A DNA stretch of 64,000 bases from the NCBI GenBank assembly GCA_948144175.1, contig CANXME010000532.1, positions 2,111,001-2,175,000 on the forward strand, written 5' to 3'. The notes under the pieces are model-generated. The model searched no databases. It saw only the letters and a program-made list of their open reading frames with translations, and was not told where the DNA came from. This document shows, in pieces, positions 9,316 through 17,402 of the stretch (position 1 is its first letter; every line of letters begins with the position of its first letter). This DNA comes from Closterium sp. NIES-65 (lineage: Eukaryota; Streptophyta; Zygnematophyceae; Desmidiales; Closteriaceae). A program made the translations under genes and the position numbers.

Positions 9316-10872
9316 CTAGTTGGGCTTCTGAAAATCCTTCTTTCCAGAAGGTCCCGCGCCGCCTGGCTTCGGCTTCCCAGAGTACTTGATTGGGTTCTTG
9401 TTACGGCACTGCTTTTGGATGTGTCCAATAAATCCACAGCCGCGACACCGCATCTTGGAGAAGTCCGGCTTGTTAGGGCCATTACCTCCCCCCCCGTTAG
9501 CCCTCTTGGCCTGCGGTCCAGGCTGGTGCTCACGCTGCTGGAAAGGTCGCTTATTCGAACTGCCTCCGCCATTGGCGTTCTGGGGCCAGTTCCCACGACC
9601 ACCGGAGCCCTCAGCACGGGGCTGCTGGTCCGCCTTTGCAGGACCATGGATATATGTGCGAATGACGGTGTCAGTTTTGATCACCTGCTCCTTCAGCTCC
9701 TTGTAAGTCGTCCAATTGGTCATGTCGCCGATCATGTGTGCCTCTTGCAGGTTGATAGGGAGGCCTTTCATAAAGAGGTGCATCATCTCCTCCTCAGACA
9801 AGGGCTTCTGGAGCGAGCGTGCTGCGGCCTCCAACTCGACCGCATATTCCTGCACCGGACGGTCATGACACTTGATATGCTCAAGGCGTCCGCGCAGTTC
9901 CAGGTCGGACTTCTTGACCATGAATGCCTCTTTCAGCGCGGTGCAAAACTCCGGCCACCCAAATGGTCCATGCGCCTGCTTCTTAGCGCCATACACTGCC
10001 CTGCGGGCCACCTCGTCCAATGCACGAGTGGCTGCAGTGACGCGAGCCTCAGGACGCACATTCGCAAGGATCATGGTTTCATTCACCAGATCAAGCCAAG
10101 GCTGCACCTCCGTCTTGCGATGGTTAAACTCAGGCAGAGGCGCCGAGAGAGACCCAAAGGGCGAGGTCTCAGTTGGAGGTGGCTGATGCATAGCCGTCGC
10201 AGCGCCTACCGCTGGGGGTGCGGGTGGAGCGGGTGCCGACTGAGCAGCAGGAGCGGGCCTGCGCCCAGGAGGAGGTTCGTAGATACCCTCCCTCCTAAGT
10301 TTGGTCACCTGCTCATTGAGCTTGTTGAATGATACTTGCAGATTATTGCAAGTCTTCTGAAGCCACTCAATTTCACGGTTCTTAGTGCCCAGGCTGCGAC
10401 GGAACTCAGTAACCTCCTTCATGGTAATGCTCAGTCGAGCCTCGAGGTTTTGAGTGTGTTTCTTGAGTCCATCAATGGACGTCTGCTGCTGCAGGATGGT
10501 GATATTCTGAGTTGCCACCTTAGCCTGGAGTTGGACAATCTCCTCGGAGATAGGATAAGTCGTGCCTTCACCCTCAGTGAAGTCATTTTCATCACCAGTG
10601 GCCTCCTTCCCACAGGTGTTATCCTCTTCCCCAAGGTTATCAGGGGCACCATGGTTCTCAGCTTCACCATGGTGCTCAGCTTCACCATGGTGCTCAGCTT
10701 CATCATGGTTCTCAGCTTCAAGGTCCAGGTCCAAGTCCTCAATATCATCCAATTCAATGTCAGCGATTGCCTCATCTTGATTGAGGTCAATCTCAGCAGC
10801 ATTGCTCACCACCTCATTAGGTGCAGTGGGCCCTTCCTCCCTTGCCATATCCTTCTCTTGGCCAAATGCCAT
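9316..10872 (-). CDS. gag: Gypsy unit 2 Gag, complete
   Basis: This 518-residue structural protein is the only gag in the window with an uninterrupted frame. It has an acidic N-terminus (~1-100) with a short heptad-like repeat rich in E, A, H and G encoded by 21-bp repeats. A long Gln/Leu/Glu-rich segment (~110-200) is probably coiled coil. A Pro/Ala linker and a retrotransposon-gag capsid-like region (~235-390) follow, then a basic Gly/Asn-rich tail with one CCHC zinc knuckle (C476, C479, H484, C489). It is followed by pol in the -1 frame with an overlap of ~28 codons. I could not find a canonical X-XXY-YYZ slip site in the overlap. The unit 2 protein differs from the other units at a few residues, including the third residue. 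Confidence 0.93.
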   Translation of the reverse strand: MAFGQEKDMAREEGPTAPNEVVSNAAEIDLNQDEAIADIELDDIEDLDLDLEAENHDEAEHHGEAEHHGEAENHGAPDNLGEEDNTCGKEATGDENDFTEGEGTTYPISEEIVQLQAKVATQNITILQQQTSIDGLKKHTQNLEARLSITMKEVTEFRRSLGTKNREIEWLQKTCNNLQVSFNKLNEQVTKLRREGIYEPPPGRRPAPAAQSAPAPPAPPAVGAATAMHQPPPTETSPFGSLSAPLPEFNHRKTEVQPWLDLVNETMILANVRPEARVTAATRALDEVARRAVYGAKKQAHGPFGWPEFCTALKEAFMVKKSDLELRGRLEHIKCHDRPVQEYAVELEAAARSLQKPLSEEEMMHLFMKGLPINLQEAHMIGDMTNWTTYKELKEQVIKTDTVIRTYIHGPAKADQQPRAEGSGGRGNWPQNANGGGSSNKRPFQQREHQPGPQAKRANGGGGNGPNKPDFSKMRCRGCGFIGHIQKQCRNKNPIKYSGKPKPGGAGPSGKKDFQKPN

Positions 10873-11344
10873 AAGGATTAAGGGAGCTTGTAAGATCTGG
10901 GTTGATTCTGTTAAAGTCTTTTTACCACCTCAATGGTAAAGCAAGAAATTCTTATAAAAGAAATTTCTTCTACAGAATAATCCAAGTTACCCAAGGTAAC
11001 AGATTTGTTGTCAAGCACTCCCAATCACCTAAGTGAAAGGGCAGGGTCTATCCAAATCTCAATGAAGAGAACTTGTATAACCCTCAACAAATCCTCCAGA
11101 TCTAAGTTTATACTCCACTACTCAACAGTAGAGAGTCTTCCACCAAAAGGTGGGCAAGAGAGATAAAAATCTCTCTTCTTAGCTTGAAATTGCAGTTGTA
11201 GATCTTGTAGATCTTGAACTCTTCAAGCTTCCAGATCTTGAGTATTCTCTTTAAAGAGAAATCACAACTCTAAGATCTATAAAAAAAAATCTCTAGGGGC
11301 AAAATCCCCACTAGGCTTAGGATAACCCTAGCTCTAGATACCAA
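10873..11344 (-). other. Gypsy unit 2 untranslated leader with primer-binding site
   Basis: The 472-bp leader lies between gag and the 5' LTR. The primer-binding site at 11331-11343 is identical to that of unit 1: TGGTATC followed by one extra T and AGAGC, close to the initiator-Met tRNA 3' end. No coding potential was recognised. Confidence 0.8.
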
Positions 11345-12070
11345 TGTAACAACCACGGCCCTTATAACAACGGGCAACCGTGTGTTAAATATAAAATCCT
11401 CCTTGACAACTTAAATCCTCCTTAAATCAAGATACAAGGCTTGAAAGAATCTAGCTAATCCCACCAAGGGATAACCAAGCCTTAAGCTAAGCTTGAAAGA
11501 TCTTGAGGAGAGAAGTTGTAGTTGCTGATGAAGCCTTAGCAAATAGAGAGCTTCTTGTAGAACTTGTTCTTAGGAAATCACAATCCTAATTGTGTAGGTC
11601 AGCTTGTTAGGAGAATCCAAGAACTTAGAGAAATCCCATTTCCAAGTTAGATTGTTGGAGTTGGGAAGTGGGAATGGGCCTTGGAAGCTCCAACCCCTTC
11701 CACAATACCCCTTGGGGCTCTTCCCAACCATGGCTTCCATGGTTGGGGAGCTAGGAGGCTTGGAGCCTAGGTGGCACATTTGTTTGGTTGGGAAAACCCA
11801 ACTTAATTGTGTTGTATGGTTGTTTTGTGTTTGGTTGGATTGTAACCACAACTGGCACAATTTGATTGGTTGGGAATCCAACCTTTCCAATCTTCACTTT
11901 GATGGGTTGGAAGTTTCCAAGCCTCAAGGTTGAGGTTTGGAACAACCCAAACCAACCTTCCCCTCCAACTCAACCTCTCCGTTTCCCATCGCGTCATTTC
12001 CCATCGAGCATTCTCTCGATGTTGACTTAGGAAACTAGAGGTAGCTAGGCAGGGTAGGTCATGCGTTACA
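11345..12070 (-). repeat. Chromovirus LTR shared by units 2 and 3 (726 bp variant)
   Basis: It has the same TGTAAC...GTTACA ends as the other LTRs but is 6 bp longer. Near 11410-11425 the segment that contains the TATATAA motif elsewhere has been replaced by a second copy of AAATCCTCCTT. It serves as 5' LTR for unit 2 and 3' LTR for unit 3. Confidence 0.92.
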
Positions 12071-13287
12071 CTCCTCCCCCCCTAGGTGGCAACGTCCCCG
12101 TTGCCTTAGGGTGCTTCTGAGGACGAGCGCTTCGAGCACGCCGTGTTACATTACGACCAGGGTCAACACCCTCCATTGGCTGTGCGGCGGCTCGTCGAGC
12201 CATGTCTGTCATGTATGACTGAACTGCAGTTTCAGTCAAATGCTCTTCTAGCTCCCATGAGTTGTGTTCAGGCCCGTAGCCTTTCCACTTGATGAGGAAC
12301 TCTCGTACTGTTTTGCGGCCGCGCTGTCGATCACGATGCATCAGCACTCGTTCGACTTCATAAAACAGTTCCTCCCCCAGGACGATTGTTGGTGGCGGTA
12401 AGTACTTGCCTTCTGCAACGTACTTGTTCAACAGAGACACATGGAAGACGTTGTGAATCTGTAAAGTGTCAGGTAGCTTAAGCTTGTAAGCTACCACACC
12501 AACGCGCCTGATCACCTCGAAGGGCCCAATCCATCGAGGGAACAGCTTTCGTGCTCCAGGGATTTTGAGACGAATGTTCTTCGTGCTCAACAAAACTTTG
12601 TCTCCAACCTCAAACGAGACTTCCCGGCGTTTCATGTCGGCGTAAGACTTTTGTCGCTGCTGAGAGAGTTGTAGCCAATGGCGAGCAGACTTAAGCGCTT
12701 CTTGCTGCTTGCCAACAAAGTCTTTAGCGGCTGGAATTTTCAATCCTCCGATCCCATGCGTAGCAGGCGTTGTGGGATGCCGACCATAGTTCAGAATGAA
12801 AGGTTTCTCACGTGTACCTTCATGAACTGAATTGTTCACTGCGAATTCAACGACAGGCAACAACTCGTCCCAATCATCCTGAGTTGGACCAATAAATGAA
12901 CGAAGCATCTGCTCAAGTGTCCGGTTTGTTCGTTCCGTCTGCCCATCGGTTTGTGGGTGGAACGCCGATGACAACTTAAGCTTCGTTCCTAGTGTCCGTG
13001 TGACTTCTTGCCAGAACCGGCTTGTGAAGCGCGGATCCCGGTCGGACACCAATACACGTGGTAACCCGTGTAAGCGGAAAACGTGCGCCACAAACAATTT
13101 GGCCGTATCTTCCGCAGATACGTCAGTTGTCGTAGCCACGAAATGCACCATTTTTGTCAGACGATCCACAAACACTAGGATCGCTGTATGGCCATTGCGA
13201 GACTTGGGAAGATCCGTGATAAAATCCAAGGATATGCTCTCCCAAGGTTCATTCGGGATCTCGAGTGGTTGAAGCAAACCACCAGGC
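12066..13287 (-). pseudogene. pol: Gypsy unit 3 Pol, C-terminal part separated by copia insertion
   Basis: This segment encodes the integrase catalytic core, GPF motif and chromodomain of unit 3, equivalent to residues ~914-1318 of the unit 2 Pol, and ends at TAA within the LTR. It is cut off from its N-terminal part (20756-23495) by the copia element at 13288-20755. CAGGC at 13283-13287 is one copy of the 5-bp target duplication. Compared with unit 2 it carries a few private amino-acid changes: V to I before the first catalytic Asp, D to N in the adjacent loop, and P to L in the chromodomain. A short protein starting internally is possible but would have no role in the element's cycle. Confidence 0.92.
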
Positions 13288-13419
13288 TGTCAGAACTTAT
13301 AGCTCACTTGTTTCTGTAGGCTATAGTGGGGTATCCCATAGGGGGTACAACCCAATTAGGGTTTCCTATTTGTACTCACTTCGTTCATAGTCATTCCATT
13401 CTCGTTCTTTGTTTTCACA
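13288..13419 (+). repeat. Copia 1 5' LTR (132 bp)
   Basis: Starts TGTCAGAAC and ends TTTTCACA. It is unusually short for an LTR and identical to the copy at 20624-20755. Confidence 0.95.
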
Positions 13420-13434
13420 TGGAATCAGAGCAGG
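13420..13434 (+). promoter_or_regulatory. Copia 1 primer-binding site
   Basis: TGGAATCAGAGCAGG directly follows the 5' LTR. It differs from the initiator-Met tRNA complement TGGTATCAGAGC at one base within the first twelve. Confidence 0.8.
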
Positions 13435-13499
13435 TTCCCTCCTAGGGACTGCTTCTAGGGCCCACCGAACCGCGCACCGAGGCGCGTTTTTTTTTAGCG

Positions 13500-14430
13500 A
13501 CCCGTCGTGTCGCCCCTAGCGGACCGTTGCTCCGCCCTTCCCCTCGCGGCTCCGCCGCCCTTCCCTAGCGGCCCCGCCGCCCTTCGATCGCGGCCCCGCC
13601 GCCCTCTGCTACGCGGCCCCGCCGCCGCCCTTTGATCGCGGCCCCGCCGCCCTCGGCTACGCGGCCCCGCCGCCCTCTGCCTCGCGGCCCCGCCGCCCTC
13701 TGCTACGCGGCCCCGCCGCCCTCTGCTACGCGGCCCCGCCGCCCTCTGCTACGCGGCCCCGCCGCCCTTCGATCGCGGCCCCGCTGCCCTTTACCACGCG
13801 GCCCCGCCGCCCTCTGCTACGCGGCCCCGCCGCCCTCTGCTACGCGGCCCCGCCGCCCTTCGATCGCGGCCCCGCCGCCCTCTGCTACGCGGCCCCGCCG
13901 CCCTCTGCTACGCGGCCCCGCCGCCCCCTGCTACGCGGCCCCGCCGCTCTCTTCGGTCGCGGCCCCGCCGCCCTCTGCTACGTGGCCCCGCTGCCCTCTG
14001 CTACGCGGCCCCTCCGCCCTCTGCTACGCGGCCCCGCCGCTCTCTTCGGTCGCGGCCCCGCCGCCACTCTGCTACGCGGCCCCGCCGATCCGCCCAGCAG
14101 CAGCCGCCGCCGCCTGAGCCGCCGCCGAGCCGCCGCCGAGCCGTCGCCGAGCCGCCGCCGAGCCGCCGCCGAGCCGCCGCCGAGCCGCCGCCCGAGCCGC
14201 CGCCGAGCCGCCCGAGCCGCCGCCGAGCCGCCCGTGACGCCCGAGCCGCCCGCGCCGCCCAGCAGCAGCCGAGCCGCCGCCGAGCCGCCGCCGCCTGAGC
14301 CGCCGCCGAGCCGCCGCCGAGCCGCCGCCGAGCCGCCGCCGAGCCGCCGCCCGAGCCGCCGCCGAGCCGCCCGTGCCGCCCGAGCCGCCCGCGCCGCCCG
14401 AGCCGCCTGCGGAGCCGTGCTGCTGTTCCT
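13500..14430 (+). repeat. GC-rich tandem repeats in the copia 1 leader
   Basis: The 5' leader is built from a ~23-bp unit (CGCGGCCCCGCCGCCCTCTG and variants) to ~14090. It then changes to short GCC/GAG-based repeats (GCCGCCGAGCC) to ~14430. A 23-bp period does not preserve a reading frame, and the Ala/Pro/Arg-rich open frames here are composition artefacts. The real Gag start is the ATG at 14484. The leader is likely highly structured and variable in copy number. Confidence 0.85.
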
Positions 14431-14483
14431 CTGCTGCTGACCTACCCGCCTCTCCCAGCCCGGTGAGATTTTCAGCTGCTGTC

Positions 14484-17402
14484 ATGGCCACCCCCAATGT
14501 TCTTACCTTTGACGCTGAGGGGAGGGCCATTGACTTTGCCGTCTGGATTGAAGACCTGCAGCTGTACTTACTGTGTGATGCGATAGATGAGGTCTCTCTC
14601 TTTGACTTTGTCTCTGGCGCTGTCCCTGCCCCACCTGCTGATGCTGACTCTGCCGTTCGCTCCAAGTGGGCGACCCGCGATGCTGCTGCACGTCTTGCTG
14701 TGCGTCGCCACCTCCCTTCCTCTGAGCGTGCCCACTTTAGTCAGTGCAAGACCGCTCAGGCCTTGTACGACGCTGTAGTTGCACGCTACTCCTCCCCTTC
14801 CTCCGCTACCCTTAGCCGCCTCATGCTACCGTTTCTCTTCCCTGACCTCGCTTCCTTTCCCACTGTCGCTGACCTCGTTACCCACCTCCGTGCTAGTGAC
14901 ACCCGCTACCGCGCTGCCCTTCCTGCTGAGTTCCGCGCTGCGAACCCTCCTCCCATGTACATCACTCTCTACTTTCTCGTCACCCGTCTCCCTGAGTCCC
15001 TTCGTGTCGTTAGGGACCAGTTTCTCTCTGTCTGTCCCACCACTCTCACTGTCGACCTCCTTGAGGAGTCCCTGCTAGCGGCTGAGAAGAGTATTGTCGC
15101 TGTAGGGGCCTCTCGGGGTGACCCTCGCACCCCCATCTTTGAGGGGTGTGGTCCTTCCCCCCTGCTGCCCTCTGTCGCCTCTGCCGCTGCGGCCGACCTC
15201 ACTGGTTTTGAGTCGGTCGGCGCGGCGTCTGCCCCCAGCGGCAGACGCCGCGCTGGCAAGGGCAAGGGGGGCAAGGGAGCGGGTGGAGCTAGAGGGGGCG
15301 GTGGAGGAGGCGGTGGGGGTGGCGGGGGGAGTGGGGGTGGCAGTGGGGGTGGTGGCGGGAGTGGAGGTACTGGTGGCGGCGGTGGAGGCGGAGGTGGCGG
15401 TGGAGGTGGTAGCGGAGGAGGCGGTGGGAGCGGTGGGAGCGACGGTCCTGGTGGGGGAGGTGGAGGTGGAGACGGGGGTGGCGGTGGAGGCGGGGGTGGC
15501 AGTGGAGGCGGGGGTCGGAGTGGCTCGTCCCAGCGGAGCAGCTCCGGGGGTGGTCAGCGCCAGCAGCAGCAGCAGCAGCAGCCGCAGCAGCAGCCACAGC
15601 AGCAGCAGCGCTCTCGCACCGTCCCCGCCCCTCAGCAGCTCCGTGAGTGGTACTCGCAGCGTCAGCGTGGTGGTGCGCTTGGTCCTTGCCCCTACGTTCT
15701 CCGCACCGGTGACCGTGCAGGGGAGAGGTGTGGAGGCGCCCACACTGCCCGCCGCTGCTTTGGCCGCCTAACCGACGCCTGGCGTCAGCAGTTTCCGGAG
15801 GCAGCTGAGATCCCCCGCTGGGGAGAGCTGTCTAGGGCTGGTGTAGCTATTTATGATCTTGATTTTGATGCTATTCTCTCTGCTATGTATGCTGCGATTG
15901 GTAGTGATGAGGATGACTGTTACCGGTGTTTCCCGCCCGACCCGGGCATTGGTACTGCCGCGTCAGGTACTAGTGAGGCTGCTGCTCTAGGTGCCAGTGC
16001 GTCTGTGCTCTCAGGTGCTGGTGAGTCTGCCCTCTCAGGTACTGTGTCGGCTTCGGCCTCTCACACCTTCACCCTTGACTCTGGAGCGTCTCGCTCCTTC
16101 TTTCGGGACCGCACCACTCTCACGCCGCTGAGTCGGCCGGTTGCGGTGTCCCTGGCTGACCCCTCTGGGGGGCCTGTCCTGTCTCGCTTCTCCACTGTCC
16201 TCCCGTGTCCGGCGGCCCCCTCTGGCACCCTGACTGGTCTTTACCTCCCCTCGTTCTCGACGAACTTGGTGAGTGGTGCTGACCTCCAGGATGCGGGTGT
16301 CCACCAGTTCACCCCTGCTCGTCAGCGGGTGACCCACTGCACGGAGGCGGATACAGGTCGCCACCTGGCTACGTTTACACATCGGCCAGGGTCGAGCCTG
16401 TACACTCTGACCACTGCTTCTCCTCCAGGTGCTGAGTCTGGTAGGGTCACTTCGTCTGGTCAGGTGTTTGCTGCAGCGTCCAGGTCTGGTCCTGAGTCTG
16501 CCCCCTGCTCGTGCCGTCGTCTGTCTCACGAGACCCTCCTCTGGCACCACCGCCTTGGCCACCCCTCTCTGCTTCGGCTCAGGGGCATGGCCTCGCGAGT
16601 CCTTGTGTCTGGTCTTCCCCGGTCTCTCCCTCCCCTTCCTCCGGGCCCTGGCCCCACCTGTGTCCCCTGTGTCGAGGGGCGCCAGCGTGCTGCCCCTCAC
16701 TCCTCCCAGTTTCCTCCGACAGAGGCCCCGTTGCAGACGCTTCACATGGATGTGTGGGGCCCAGCCCGCGTCCGTGGACAGGGTCAGGAGCGCTACTTCC
16801 TGCTGGTGGTTGACGACTACTCGCGTTACACCACGGTCTTCCCCTTGCGCAGCAAGGGTGACGTCACTGCGGTGTTGATCGACTGGATCCGCGCAGCTCG
16901 TCTCCAGCTTCGGAGGAGCTTTGGCTCTGACTTCCCTGTTTTGCGTCTGCACTCGGACAGAGGCGGAGAGTTCTCCTCTGGCCTCCTGAGTGCCTACTGT
17001 CGTGCACGAGGCATCCGTCAGACCTTCACGCTTCCGGACTCACCACAGCAGAATGGGATTGCTGAGCGCCGCATTGGCATGGTCATGGACGTCGCTCGTA
17101 CGTCCATGATGCATGCGGCTGCTCCCCATTTTCTGTGGCCGTTTGCGGTCAGGTACGCTGCGCACCAGATCAACCTCCACCCCAGGGTCTCTCGCCCGGA
17201 GACCTCCCCAGCCCTGCTGTGGACGGGGAAGGTTGGCGATGCGTCGGCGTTCCGGGTCTGGGGATCTCGGGCGTTTGTTCGCGACCTGTCTGCGGACAAG
17301 CTGTCCCCTCGTGCTTCTCCCTGCGTCTTCCTGGGGTTCCCCCCCGACGCCCCTGGGTGGCAGTTTTACCACCCCACCTCTCGGCGTGTTCTGTCCTCCT
17401 AG
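14484..17402 (+). CDS. Copia 1 Gag-protease-integrase, ending at an in-frame TAG
   Basis: ATG 14484 opens a frame of 972 codons. The Gag region (~1-230) resembles copia Gag, with a long helix-rich segment. A poly-glycine tract follows (~268-350), then a Gln-rich stretch and a Cys/His cluster (C-x13-C-x4-H-x4-C) in place of the usual zinc knuckle. The protease active site is DSGA (~532-535). The integrase zinc finger has WHHRLGH (~687) and CVPC. The core has D756, D825 and E861, the last pair 35 apart. The frame stops at TAG 17400-17402 and resumes in the same frame for the RT half. The related element at 54.3 kb has lost this region, so I cannot tell from it whether the TAG is a mutated Gln codon or a readthrough site. 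I chose 14484 because the related element has the same protein start at 55518. Confidence 0.9.
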   Translation: MATPNVLTFDAEGRAIDFAVWIEDLQLYLLCDAIDEVSLFDFVSGAVPAPPADADSAVRSKWATRDAAARLAVRRHLPSSERAHFSQCKTAQALYDAVVARYSSPSSATLSRLMLPFLFPDLASFPTVADLVTHLRASDTRYRAALPAEFRAANPPPMYITLYFLVTRLPESLRVVRDQFLSVCPTTLTVDLLEESLLAAEKSIVAVGASRGDPRTPIFEGCGPSPLLPSVASAAAADLTGFESVGAASAPSGRRRAGKGKGGKGAGGARGGGGGGGGGGGGSGGGSGGGGGSGGTGGGGGGGGGGGGGSGGGGGSGGSDGPGGGGGGGDGGGGGGGGGSGGGGRSGSSQRSSSGGGQRQQQQQQQPQQQPQQQQRSRTVPAPQQLREWYSQRQRGGALGPCPYVLRTGDRAGERCGGAHTARRCFGRLTDAWRQQFPEAAEIPRWGELSRAGVAIYDLDFDAILSAMYAAIGSDEDDCYRCFPPDPGIGTAASGTSEAAALGASASVLSGAGESALSGTVSASASHTFTLDSGASRSFFRDRTTLTPLSRPVAVSLADPSGGPVLSRFSTVLPCPAAPSGTLTGLYLPSFSTNLVSGADLQDAGVHQFTPARQRVTHCTEADTGRHLATFTHRPGSSLYTLTTASPPGAESGRVTSSGQVFAAASRSGPESAPCSCRRLSHETLLWHHRLGHPSLLRLRGMASRVLVSGLPRSLPPLPPGPGPTCVPCVEGRQRAAPHSSQFPPTEAPLQTLHMDVWGPARVRGQGQERYFLLVVDDYSRYTTVFPLRSKGDVTAVLIDWIRAARLQLRRSFGSDFPVLRLHSDRGGEFSSGLLSAYCRARGIRQTFTLPDSPQQNGIAERRIGMVMDVARTSMMHAAAPHFLWPFAVRYAAHQINLHPRVSRPETSPALLWTGKVGDASAFRVWGSRAFVRDLSADKLSPRASPCVFLGFPPDAPGWQFYHPTSRRVLSS
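15286..15530 (+). repeat. Poly-glycine coding tract in copia 1 Gag
   Basis: About 80 codons are almost all GGN, with scattered Ser, encoding a flexible glycine-rich segment between capsid-like and nucleocapsid-like regions. The related element has a similar tract of different length at ~56325-56560, so the tract expands and contracts. Confidence 0.85.

Noticed and set aside
13420..13434. A tRNA-derived sequence suggesting a tRNA gene.
   Set aside because: It is only the primer-binding complement next to an LTR; no cloverleaf is present there or elsewhere that I could see.
13632..14665. Ala/Pro/Arg-rich frames over the copia 1 leader, and the analogous frames at 54510-55499.
   Set aside because: The 22-23-bp repeat period does not keep frame, the GC content explains the open frames, and the conserved Gag start lies downstream in both elements.
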